Below, in pieces: positions 8,090 to 16,247 of a stretch of 64,000 bases of DNA. Both the position numbers and the translations under genes were made by a program. Under the pieces are notes generated by a model. That model worked only from the letters and a program-made list of their open reading frames with translations. It made no database searches and was not told where the DNA came from. Source of the stretch: G963665975 sp963665975 (lineage in GTDB: Bacteria; Bacteroidota; Rhodothermia; Rhodothermales; Bin80). The DNA is taken from positions 3,162,001-3,226,000 of the forward strand of contig OY762508.1 of assembly GCA_963665975.1 (NCBI GenBank). The letters run 5' to 3'. Within the stretch, counting starts at the first letter, position 1, and each line of letters opens with the position of its first letter.

Positions 8090-9636
8090 GGGGTTGCCTC
8101 CGTGATGCGGTAGACGGACCATGCGCCTGCGGAGAAGACTTCAGTATATGCGGGGGACTCCACAGGAAGCGTCGTGGCGCGCACGACATAGTCAAACGCA
8201 TACTTCGAAACCAGGTGTTGCAGCTGCGTGGGAGGCAGGCGAAAAAAAGAGGCGTCGAGACTGTCAGCGAGCGCCGGATAGCCGCGTGCCGGCAGGGTCA
8301 TGGGGGCGAGATCGGTCAGGCGTTGAAACCATTCCAAATTCCGGGCCGGATGGAAGGGGAAGGCCTTGAAATTGACGACAATGGCGCGTTCGGCCCGGCT
8401 TCGGAAACCGGACCAGGAAGGGGGAACGGCAAACACGGCGTCCGTGGCGGTATGCGTCCGCGCCCAATTCCCTATGCGTGCCATTGGCGCATCCTCGCGG
8501 GGTTTAGGGCCTCCACCCACGACGAGCCACAGGGCGAGAAGGATGCACACGGACCATCCGGCGGGCGCGAAGGCTCTGTCCAGACGGCGCCACCCGGGCA
8601 CGTGCACAATGGCGGCCCCGCACGCAAGAATGACAAAGAGCAGCTTCGCGAGCACCGTCGTCTTAAAGAGTTGCAGCTGGGCGACGCCAATCAGGGGTAT
8701 GACTTCTGTTCCCAGGAAGGCGAGCATACAGCAGGCGAGGATGCCCATTAAGAGGTTCTGCAGCATGATCCGGTGTCCCACAGCCAGCCGTCTGCGCAGT
8801 ATGGCAAAGCTGGCCAGACCGGCCACAGTCAGGATGCCGAACTTGACCAGGGTCGCAGGTGGAAACGAGAAGAACAGGTAATGGTGTGGAGCACGGAATT
8901 CGGCAAGGATATAGTATTGTGAGGGCACCGTGTCTGCGGTCTGCTGCATTGCCAAGGGCAGGAGCACGGGAAGAGCGAGGACAAGCCAGAGCGGGGCGGC
9001 GCGGAGCAGTTTCTTCCGACCCGATTGTTGCAGCAAGAGGGTCACGCCGCATAGCAGCGCCAACTGCAGGCCGACGAGCGCCTGCATCCATGTAGCCATG
9101 CCGATGAGCACGACGGCTATCATTACCCGGCCACGCCATAGCATGACCAGCCCCCACAGCCCAAGAGACCAGCCTGCCATGCTCGGCACCAGCATCGAAT
9201 GGACAAGATCATTGCCGCCGAGTGTCCATTGTGGCGTCAAGACGAGTGCGACGACGACTGCAGCCGCAGCGGCAATGCGGTCCTTTAACAGCAGTTGGGC
9301 CAGCGCATAGACGGCGAAGGCAAGGGCTCCCCATGTGGCGCCATACATCACAAGGACGGACACATGGACAGGGAGGAGTTGAGACAGCGCCCACAACAGC
9401 CACACGAATGGCGTGCGCACGCTTAAGGCGGCCTGCTGCCCGGCTACGAACCAGTCGGCGTTCAATATCGACGGATCAAGGAGATGGAGCAGGAAGGGCA
9501 CAAACTCCGCCTGGTCGCTCACGCCATAGCCGTATGGAAATCGCAGCGCGTACAGTAGCAGCGCGCCGAGCGGCACGAACAACGGGGCGCGCAAGCGCGA
9601 ACGCGAAGTGGGGCTCTGCTGCGGGGCGCTATGCAT
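8086..9636 (-). CDS. Polytopic membrane protein, possible GT-C-like glycosyltransferase or polymerase
   Basis: A 516-residue protein with about 11-12 hydrophobic segments and a C-terminal soluble tail (from about residue 385) containing 'FPFHPARNLEWFQRL'. The acidic, aromatic first loop ('YGYGVSDQAEFVPFLLHLLDP', broken here only for description) lies after the first membrane segment, where GT-C glycosyltransferases carry acidic residues. Proteins of this shape occur in surface-polysaccharide loci, but no diagnostic catalytic motif can be confirmed by eye. It lies 3 bp after the FemAB-like gene and shares its TGA with the flippase start, so it is translationally coupled to both. Confidence 0.6.
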   Translation of the reverse strand: MHSAPQQSPTSRSRLRAPLFVPLGALLLYALRFPYGYGVSDQAEFVPFLLHLLDPSILNADWFVAGQQAALSVRTPFVWLLWALSQLLPVHVSVLVMYGATWGALAFAVYALAQLLLKDRIAAAAAVVVALVLTPQWTLGGNDLVHSMLVPSMAGWSLGLWGLVMLWRGRVMIAVVLIGMATWMQALVGLQLALLCGVTLLLQQSGRKKLLRAAPLWLVLALPVLLPLAMQQTADTVPSQYYILAEFRAPHHYLFFSFPPATLVKFGILTVAGLASFAILRRRLAVGHRIMLQNLLMGILACCMLAFLGTEVIPLIGVAQLQLFKTTVLAKLLFVILACGAAIVHVPGWRRLDRAFAPAGWSVCILLALWLVVGGGPKPREDAPMARIGNWARTHTATDAVFAVPPSWSGFRSRAERAIVVNFKAFPFHPARNLEWFQRLTDLAPMTLPARGYPALADSLDASFFRLPPTQLQHLVSKYAFDYVVRATTLPVESPAYTEVFSAGAWSVYRITEATP

Positions 9637-9639
9637 GGC

Positions 9640-10614
9640 TCACCGCTTCCCCGTGATCCGGAACAGGAGACGCAGCTCCAGACGCGTGGTTTTTTGCAGG
9701 TGGTGGTACGGCGTCAGCCGCGGACCAAGGCGGCGCTTGAATTCTGCGATGGAGGGCGTATTTGCGCCGACAAAGTCGAAGTGTGTCACCCCGGCCTCTC
9801 CGAGTAGCGGCAGGACGCGGCCCAACAGCACGGTCATGGCCGGGCCCGGTGCGCTTCCGGCAACCCAGTAGCAAGCTCTGTCTCCGTTGAGCAGCACGGC
9901 CAGTCCCGCTTCCACGGCATCCTGTCCATGGCGTGTCGCGGTGAACAGGCGCACCTGCCCGTCACGCTGCAGGTTGCGGACGAGTGACAGGAGCGACTCT
10001 TGTCCGCCGGGCAGTGTTCTGCCATGCCGCCGGTAGCTTTCCTGGCACAGGGAAACCACGGTCCGCGCGGGGTCGGGACCCGTCTCTTCCACCCGGAAGC
10101 ACTCCTGATATCGCCGCCAGGTGCGCACAGCGGAAGAAGACCAATGCATTGTGGCGGGACCGCTTGCGAGCGCCAGGGTATAGGTGTAGAGCGGTTGTAC
10201 ACGCCATCGGCGCCAGTTGGCGGGGCGCACATCGGAGATGGTTGCCATAAGATCCAACCGGTCATAGGTGTTCTCCAGTGAATCCAGGAGCATCTCCAGG
10301 CGCGACGTTCGGGCATGCACGGCGGCTTCGGACGAGGTTGCGCGTAGGAGCAGTGCGGAGTACTGCGTAAACGGCGGGAGGCGCACTTCGCGATATGGCC
10401 CCCGGCGGCGCCAGAAAATGATGGCACCAGCGGTATCCTGGCCGTTCACGACGATCAGGTGCATCCGGCAGCGCAGGCCGTAGGCCTCGGCAGCGCGCCG
10501 GGCGTACGACAGAGTAGAAAACGGCGAGCGCTGGGGTGAGGCCTGTTCAAGCACCTGCCACCGCGCCTGTGCAGACGGCTCGTCGAGGGTCAGGATGGTC
10601 GCATCGAAGGTCAC
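9640..10614 (-). CDS. FemAB-like GNAT-fold acyl/aminoacyl transferase
   Basis: A 324-residue soluble protein that resembles FemAB/GNAT-fold transferases (peptidoglycan interpeptide or exosortase-associated type). The supporting C-terminal pattern is 'WVAGSAPGPAMTVLLGRVLPLLGEAG' (quoted in part), then 'HFDFVGANTPSIAEFKRRLGP', which corresponds to the 'fDfgGs...gi..FK..fG' ending of FemAB-like domains. The N-terminal half contains 'QRSPFSTLSYARRAAEAYGL', similar to the 'hsPFq...Wl' start. The substrate is unknown. As first gene of the module with a membrane enzyme and a flippase, it may modify a lipid-linked surface glycan (inference). Confidence 0.68.
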   Translation of the reverse strand: MTFDATILTLDEPSAQARWQVLEQASPQRSPFSTLSYARRAAEAYGLRCRMHLIVVNGQDTAGAIIFWRRRGPYREVRLPPFTQYSALLLRATSSEAAVHARTSRLEMLLDSLENTYDRLDLMATISDVRPANWRRWRVQPLYTYTLALASGPATMHWSSSAVRTWRRYQECFRVEETGPDPARTVVSLCQESYRRHGRTLPGGQESLLSLVRNLQRDGQVRLFTATRHGQDAVEAGLAVLLNGDRACYWVAGSAPGPAMTVLLGRVLPLLGEAGVTHFDFVGANTPSIAEFKRRLGPRLTPYHHLQKTTRLELRLLFRITGKR

Positions 10615-10628
10615 CAGAGCTCCGCCTG

Positions 10629-11996
10629 TCAGAGGATGTACTGGCTCAGGTCCTTGTTGGAAACGATGTCGCTCAGCGTTTCGGTCACCCGGGCTTCGTC
10701 TATTTCGATGCGAGAGGGACCGGATCCGTCCGCGTCGAAGAGGATGTCCTCCAGGAGCGTGGTCATGATCGTGTGCAACCGGCGGGCCCCAATGTTCTCC
10801 ACGTCGGCGTTCACCTGTGCGGCGGTCCGTGCAATGGAGCGTACTGCCGGATCCGTAAAGCGGATTTTCACGCCTTCGGCCGCAAGCAATGCCTTGTACT
10901 GTTTGAGCAGGGCGTTGCGAGGCTGTGTCAGAATCTTGTAAAAGTCTTCCTCTGTCAGGCTCCGCAGCTCGACGCGAATTGGGAATCGGCCCTGCATTTC
11001 CGGGATCAAATCGCTTGGCTTCGCCACATGAAATGCGCCACTGGCAATAAAGAGAATATGATCGGTGCGGACCATGCCGTACTTGGTCGTTACGTTTGAG
11101 CCTTCCACAATCGGCAAGAGGTCGCGCTGCACGCCCTCACGGGAGACTTCCGGACCGCCCTGCGCGCGTCCGGAGCGAGTGGCGACCTTGTCGATTTCGT
11201 CGATGAAGACGATCCCGGCCTGTTGGACACGTTCGATCGCTTCCCGCGAGACTCGGTCCATATCAATCAGCTTCTGGGCCTCCTCCTTGATCAGCAGCTC
11301 GCGCGCGTCCTCCACGCGGACGCGGCGTTTCTTGCGCCGTCGCGGCCCCATGTTGCCAAAGAGTTCCTGGATATTCATGCCCATTTCCTCCAGCCCCATG
11401 GGCCCAAAGACCTGCAGCATGGGTGTCTGGTCGGCCGCGACATCGATTTCGATTTCCCGGTCGTCGAGTTTGCCGCGTCCCAGCATGTCCCGAAACCGTG
11501 CGCGCGTGCGCAGCCGGCGCGCTTCACCATCCTCGTTCAGCGCGGCATCCTCTGTTGCGGGTATGGCGACCGGTGGTGCTTCTGGCACCAGGGCATCCAG
11601 GATACGCTCTTCTGCGCGTTCGCGGGCCGGGCCCTGGACCTTGGTCTGGTGTTCTTCCCGAACCATGGTGACGGCAATCTCCGCCAAATCACGAATCATG
11701 CTGTCCACATCACGCCCGACATATCCGACTTCGGTAAACTTGGTGGCTTCCACCTTGATAAACGGGGCGTCTGCAAGGCGCGCGAGCCGCCGTGCGATTT
11801 CGGTCTTGCCTACGCCCGTCGGACCGATCATGATGATGTTGCTCGGCATGATCTCGTCGCGCATTTCAATCGGCGCGTTTTGGCGACGCCAGCGGTTGCG
11901 CAGCGCGATAGCGACCGTCCGTTTGGCCTCGGTCTGGCCGATGATATACTCATCCAATTCCGCGACGATGTCGCGGGGCGTCAACTCCATTGCCAT
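10629..11996 (-). CDS. hslU: ATP-dependent protease ATPase subunit HslU (ClpY)
   Basis: A 455-residue AAA+ unfoldase that feeds proteins to HslV. Walker A is 'GPTGVGKT' at residues 58-65; Walker B is 'IVFIDEIDK'; the I-domain insert (about 110-245) contains 'PRRRKKRRVRVEDAR'. The C-terminus ends 'NKDLSQYIL', matching the conserved HslU tail that inserts into HslV. The start MAMELTPRD matches the family N-terminus. Unusually, the NYN-domain gene lies between this gene and hslV, 35 bp upstream of hslU. Confidence 0.96.
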   Translation of the reverse strand: MAMELTPRDIVAELDEYIIGQTEAKRTVAIALRNRWRRQNAPIEMRDEIMPSNIIMIGPTGVGKTEIARRLARLADAPFIKVEATKFTEVGYVGRDVDSMIRDLAEIAVTMVREEHQTKVQGPARERAEERILDALVPEAPPVAIPATEDAALNEDGEARRLRTRARFRDMLGRGKLDDREIEIDVAADQTPMLQVFGPMGLEEMGMNIQELFGNMGPRRRKKRRVRVEDARELLIKEEAQKLIDMDRVSREAIERVQQAGIVFIDEIDKVATRSGRAQGGPEVSREGVQRDLLPIVEGSNVTTKYGMVRTDHILFIASGAFHVAKPSDLIPEMQGRFPIRVELRSLTEEDFYKILTQPRNALLKQYKALLAAEGVKIRFTDPAVRSIARTAAQVNADVENIGARRLHTIMTTLLEDILFDADGSGPSRIEIDEARVTETLSDIVSNKDLSQYIL

Positions 11997-12031
11997 GTCG
12001 ATACGTGTCGGAGAATGCCGTACGGGCAGTC

Positions 12032-13129
12032 CTAGTAACTGTTGTCGCCGGAGTCGAAGATCGATCCCTGCGCGGAGCCGTCCGGATACGATTCCGCTTC
12101 GTCATCATACTCATCCTCGTAACCCTCGTCGTACTCATTGGGATCGTCGTACTCGCCTTGTTCCTCGTCGGGGTAGGGTTCGGCGTAGCGCGCTCCCTCG
12201 TCGTACGGCACCGCTCCGGGGGCATCTGCCCGGTGGTCGCGCTGCTGCAATTCCTGGACGTCGGGGTGCTGCGTATCAATGAGCAATACCGTGTAGTCAT
12301 AGGGGAAGCCCCGACGCTTTTCCAGCCATACTGCTCCTGCGTTCTCCAACTCACTGATCAGCGACTTTGGATCGTAGCGGTCGTCGTCCAGGAGTTCCGA
12401 AAGCTTGCGCAGCAGGGGTGTCAGGTAAATCTCTGGATACTGTCCAAAATGTTCATCAATGATTTGTAGTGCCCGGCGCGCCCCCGGATGTTCGATTTCT
12501 ATGTAATCGACGGGCGATTTGCGAGGCGCAGGCGGTGGTGGGGCTGGGCGGTGCACGGGCCGCGGGCTTGACAGCGACCGTCGCGACGTATCACCGAGCA
12601 GGTTCATCGCTGGCAGGAAGACGTCGTCATCTACGTGTGACGACTGGCCTGCCGAAGACGGCGGAGAGAAGGTGGCGATCAGGGCGCGCGAGCCGCGACG
12701 GTTGCAGTGCTGCACCAGTGGCAAGTAAGGACGATCTCCGGTTACGATGGCAATCGTATCGATATCCTGCCGGTTATACAAGGTCTCTGCGGCGTCCAGG
12801 CACAGCTGGATTTCGGCAGCATTGCGCTGCATGGCGCCCGGCACGAAGCGCGGCTCAATGCCGTGCAGGTACAACCCACGCTGGATGCGCTGGCCATTAC
12901 CATGCATTTCCGAAAAATCGGCATAGGCCGCAACCACAGCCGTAGACGTGCGGGACTCTTGCATCAGGTATCGCTTCAGCTCTTGGACTACTTCTGTGAT
13001 GACATCGTCCGGGCGCGAGCGCGGTCCCATGCGCTCGTACAGGTGCAGGAACAGGTTATCATAGTCTACGAATACGGCGGCGCGTCGGCTTGCGTTGCCA
13101 GTCTTGTTAGCATCTCCTGAATAATGCAT
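12032..13129 (-). CDS. NYN-domain (PIN-like) putative ribonuclease with acidic tail
   Basis: A 365-residue protein with an N-terminal NYN/LabA-like domain (about residues 15-165). The PIN-like acidic positions are visible: 'VFVDYDNLF', 'EIQLCLDAAETLYN' and 'VTGDRPYLPLV' correspond to the metal-binding Asp residues of NYN nucleases. A Pro-rich linker (about 190-210) leads to a winged-helix-like region ('GARRALQIIDEHFGQYP' to 'YDYTVLLI'), and the last ~75 residues are an acidic, Asp/Glu/Tyr-rich, probably disordered tail. NYN proteins process or decay RNA. It sits between hslV and hslU on the same strand, suggesting co-expression with the HslUV protease. The function is inferred from the fold only. 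Confidence 0.75.
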   Translation of the reverse strand: MHYSGDANKTGNASRRAAVFVDYDNLFLHLYERMGPRSRPDDVITEVVQELKRYLMQESRTSTAVVAAYADFSEMHGNGQRIQRGLYLHGIEPRFVPGAMQRNAAEIQLCLDAAETLYNRQDIDTIAIVTGDRPYLPLVQHCNRRGSRALIATFSPPSSAGQSSHVDDDVFLPAMNLLGDTSRRSLSSPRPVHRPAPPPPAPRKSPVDYIEIEHPGARRALQIIDEHFGQYPEIYLTPLLRKLSELLDDDRYDPKSLISELENAGAVWLEKRRGFPYDYTVLLIDTQHPDVQELQQRDHRADAPGAVPYDEGARYAEPYPDEEQGEYDDPNEYDEGYEDEYDDEAESYPDGSAQGSIFDSGDNSY

Positions 13130-13189
13130 GGTTCTTAGGGTGTTTGTGTTATGCAGTGTAAATGGACAATCTATCTAACCAGGCTCTGA

Positions 13190-13774
13190 TCACGCGGGAA
13201 CGGGATCCGCGTCAATCTCCAGCACGGTAGTGCAATGGTTGGTATAAATGCAGATGTCGGCGGCGATTGCTAGGGCATGTTCTACCACCCGCCGCGCTGT
13301 CTGTCCTTCGACGGCGCGCACGAGTGCACGCGCCGCAGCCAGGGCATAGGCTCCGCCGGATCCGATGGCTATGATATCGTCATCCGGCTCAATGACATCC
13401 CCGCTTCCGCTAATGAGCAGGAGTCGATCCGGGGCCCCGACGGCAAGCAGTGCTTCCAGGCGGCGTAAATATCGATCTGTCCGCCACTCCTTGGCCAGCT
13501 CAACGGCAGCCCGTGTAACGTTGCCGGAATATTGTTGAAGTTTTTCTTCGAAGCGCTCAAACAGTGTAAAGGCGTCCGCAGTCGCACCGGCAAAGCCGGC
13601 CAGAATTTTGCCGTCAAACAGCGTTCGGACTTTCTGCGCCTTGTGCTTCATCACCGTGGCGCCGAGCGTGGCCTGTCCGTCGGAGCCCAGTGCCACTTTG
13701 CCCGCCAGCCGTACGCCGACAACGGTGGTTCCGTAAATGGGTAACCCTGCTTGTTCTCGCATCAACGCAATCAC
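13190..13774 (-). CDS. hslV: ATP-dependent protease peptidase subunit HslV (ClpQ)
   Basis: A 194-residue N-terminal-nucleophile peptidase, the proteolytic dodecamer of HslUV. The active threonine is in 'YGTTVVGVR' (Thr16/Thr17), so a propeptide of about 15 residues must be removed. 'ALGSDGQATLG', 'KTL'-like 'RTLFDGKILAGFAG' and 'DDIIAIGSGGAYALAAARAL' are standard HslV segments, and the C-terminus 'YTNHCTTVLEI' matches the family. A second in-frame ATG four codons in is possible as start. It is 60 bp upstream of the NYN gene and 104 bp downstream of the PBP4-type gene. Confidence 0.95.
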   Translation of the reverse strand: MIALMREQAGLPIYGTTVVGVRLAGKVALGSDGQATLGATVMKHKAQKVRTLFDGKILAGFAGATADAFTLFERFEEKLQQYSGNVTRAAVELAKEWRTDRYLRRLEALLAVGAPDRLLLISGSGDVIEPDDDIIAIGSGGAYALAAARALVRAVEGQTARRVVEHALAIAADICIYTNHCTTVLEIDADPVPA

Positions 13775-13878
13775 TACCTGACCAAACGCTCGAAAAAATC
13801 TGCTTAATCATGCCGGTTTGCGCTATCAGACCCTTAATGCATGGTCGTGTTCCAATCTTCCCCTGTCCGTGCTCCTGG

Positions 13879-15399
13879 TCACCGCGCCATGCGTTGGCGA
13901 GCAAGCCGGCTCACTATTCGGTCCTGAACCCTGGTGATATGCCGCATTTTGACAGTGAAATGATTGCTCAAAAGTGCAAACGCAATCCTGCGGCCCTCCG
14001 CAGTGTCTACGAATCCGCACAGGGCGTTCACGTTTCCAAGTGATCCTGTCTTCGCGCGGACCCGCCCACCCGCCGCAGCACCGCTACGGAATCGATGGGC
14101 CAGCGTCCCGTCGCGGCCGCCGACAGAGAGCGAGGCAAGAAACGCCGTGCGCACGGCCGGATCTTCGTGTCGGTCCATGAATCGGAGGAGCGACACGACC
14201 ATTTCGGGAGTCACCAGATTCTTGCGAGACAGTCCTGATCCGTCCACCAGTTGCAATCGGCTAGTGTCAATACCGGCTGCGTGGTAAGTTGCCATAGCGG
14301 ACTGGATGCCCATTTCCGCTGATCCTGGCGTCAGGTCTTTGCCGGATACGGGATACCTTACCGCAAGGGTGCGCAATACCTGCTCGGCGTACAGATTTTG
14401 ACTTTCCTTGTTGATTATCTCGATGATCTGCGAAAGCGGCGCAGAAACGTGTGTGGCAATGCGCCGCAGGTGCGATCCGGCATAATTCGGGCGTATCGAT
14501 AGCGCGTCCACATCTACGGCACGTCCGTGCACCGCAATATCCTCCTGCAACAGCGTCTCGCGCAGCACGTGCACGAAATATTGGGTCGGATTGTGCACGG
14601 TCAACTGTTCGGTGTCGCTGCGTCCCAGGGGAATTTCACTGGTGAGCGTAATTACGTTACTCTCTCTCGTGCGATCGTATCCCTCCGTAAGTCTGCTGCC
14701 GGACGCCGTGGTGACAGTGCGGTTGACGATCTGCACGTAACTGGTGCGGTCGGGCTCCCAGGACACCGACGCAGGCTGTCCGAGGGCGCGCGGCTTGAGC
14801 GTAAGGTCAATGACGTTGTCATGAAAGGACAGACCGCTAACAGCCGCGGCATACCCGAAAGTCTCATCATCCCAACTCCATATGACGCCAAACGGGGTGT
14901 CGTCGAAGATATCGTCATCGCCGATGATATCGCCCAGAATCCTGGTAACCCCCATCGCTCGCAGCGAATCGGCCCATGCCCGGAATACCGCCTTGCGGTT
15001 CTTACTTGTTTCTCCGCCGATGGTGGGATCGCCGGAGCCTCGTACAATCAGATTCCCAAGCAGGCGCCCATCCACGACGGGTCCGTCGATGAAAACTTCT
15101 GTTTGGTATGTAGCATCTGGTCCGAGCCTGTCCAGAGCGGCGGCGGTGGTGAACAGCTTTGTCACCGAGGCAGGCATAAAGCTGCGACTTGCGTTGCGCG
15201 AAAAGAGTACGTCACCACTTGCGATATCAACGGCCATGGCGCCCCACCAGGCATTGGCCATGAGGGAATCGTCCAGGATCTGGTCAATGTCCGCTTGCAG
15301 TCCGGCAGGTTGCGCCGAAACCGCCGGCGCCAACAGGCAAAGACCCACAAGCGCGGTCGCGATCCACTGGGCGGAACGAAGGGGCATTGGCGGGAGCAC
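13879..15399 (-). CDS. dacB: D-alanyl-D-alanine carboxypeptidase/endopeptidase, PBP4 type (peptidase S13)
   Basis: A 506-residue periplasmic penicillin-binding protein that trims or opens peptidoglycan cross-links. A signal peptide (hydrophobic core, ending 'VSAQ') precedes the S-x-x-K motif Ser78-Val-Thr-Lys81 in 'PASVTKLF'. The S13 signature 'DGSGLSRKN' and the K-T-G motif 'RAKTGSLGN' follow in order, and the region between carries the large insert typical of PBP4. The start is GTG at 15399, two bases after the mreC stop; an ATG at 15387 is also possible. Its place directly after mreC, where mreD is often found, suggests coupling of wall turnover to the rod machinery. Confidence 0.92.
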   Translation of the reverse strand: MLPPMPLRSAQWIATALVGLCLLAPAVSAQPAGLQADIDQILDDSLMANAWWGAMAVDIASGDVLFSRNASRSFMPASVTKLFTTAAALDRLGPDATYQTEVFIDGPVVDGRLLGNLIVRGSGDPTIGGETSKNRKAVFRAWADSLRAMGVTRILGDIIGDDDIFDDTPFGVIWSWDDETFGYAAAVSGLSFHDNVIDLTLKPRALGQPASVSWEPDRTSYVQIVNRTVTTASGSRLTEGYDRTRESNVITLTSEIPLGRSDTEQLTVHNPTQYFVHVLRETLLQEDIAVHGRAVDVDALSIRPNYAGSHLRRIATHVSAPLSQIIEIINKESQNLYAEQVLRTLAVRYPVSGKDLTPGSAEMGIQSAMATYHAAGIDTSRLQLVDGSGLSRKNLVTPEMVVSLLRFMDRHEDPAVRTAFLASLSVGGRDGTLAHRFRSGAAAGGRVRAKTGSLGNVNALCGFVDTAEGRRIAFALLSNHFTVKMRHITRVQDRIVSRLARQRMAR

Positions 15400-15401
15400 G
15401 T

Positions 15402-16226
15402 CTACGGTTGTCTTGCCTCCAATGCAGTGCGCTCTTGGTCGTGTTGCCGCAGAATCACGAACGCATGGTTTGTCGTACTTATAGAGGCTGCGGGCTGCAC
15501 ATATATGTCGAGCAGATTTTCGCCGGGTCTGTTGACCACCGATACGATGGAGCCAATGGCATAGTCGGGTGGGAATATGCCGCTTGCGCGGCTGGTGACC
15601 ACAAGGTCTCCTACTTCCACGGCTTCCGTCTTGGCGACGTTTTCGAGCAGTAACCGGTCAGCACGCACGCCCGGCCAGGAAATGATGCCCTCGGCCTGTA
15701 TCTTGTCGATGTGAGCTGGCACGCGAAAGTCGGTGCTCAGTATTGGCAGTATTCGGGAATAGCGGTCGCTCGTAAAGATGACACGGCCCAGGATGCCATG
15801 CTCCGTGACCACGGCCATATCCATTTCAACGCCGTGGTCCCGGCCCACATCCAGGGTTGCGAAGTTGGTTTGGCCGAAGATGTCCTTCGTAACAATCCGA
15901 GCCGCCACCGTCACATAGGTGCTGTCCGTCTGGAAATCCAGCGCGGACGTGAGGAACTGGATTTGCTGACCGGCTTCCCGAAGACGTGCGAGTCGCCCGG
16001 ACAGTTCGATATTGTGTCTGCGTAGCGCTTCGTTTTCGTCAATGGCCCGAACGTACCGGCCAACCCAGGCCAGTCGGGTCTCGACGCGGCTGGTGATATC
16101 GAGAGAGATGACTCGCATGCCGCGGAGCATGGCGTCATTCCTGGTCAGCATTAAGAGGACTGAGACAGCCAGTAAGGTATACAGGACAACCCAGTCACGG
16201 ACACGATTCCACAGACGTACAGGCAT
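15402..16226 (-). CDS. mreC: Rod shape-determining protein MreC
   Basis: A 274-residue inner-membrane protein with one N-terminal membrane helix (about residues 10-28), a coiled coil ('ALRRHNIELSGRLARLREAG') and a periplasmic double beta-barrel domain containing 'ARIVTKDIFGQTNFATLDVG' and 'GILGRVIFTSDRYSRIL'. MreC links cytoplasmic MreB filaments to the elongation wall-synthesis enzymes. It lies 21 bp after mreB and 2 bp before the PBP4-type gene. No mreD follows. Confidence 0.94.
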   Translation of the reverse strand: MPVRLWNRVRDWVVLYTLLAVSVLLMLTRNDAMLRGMRVISLDITSRVETRLAWVGRYVRAIDENEALRRHNIELSGRLARLREAGQQIQFLTSALDFQTDSTYVTVAARIVTKDIFGQTNFATLDVGRDHGVEMDMAVVTEHGILGRVIFTSDRYSRILPILSTDFRVPAHIDKIQAEGIISWPGVRADRLLLENVAKTEAVEVGDLVVTSRASGIFPPDYAIGSIVSVVNRPGENLLDIYVQPAASISTTNHAFVILRQHDQERTALEARQP

Positions 16227-16247
16227 GCCTACAGGGAAGACGCCGGG

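Noticed and set aside
11065..12282. A 405-codon plus-strand open frame opposite hslU
   Set aside because: Its translation is extremely Arg/Ser-rich and mirrors the hslU codons; hslU is unmistakable on the other strand.
14527..15564. A 345-codon plus-strand open frame opposite the PBP4 gene
   Set aside because: No start signal or family motif; the minus strand carries the S-x-x-K, S-G-L-S and K-T-G motifs of PBP4.
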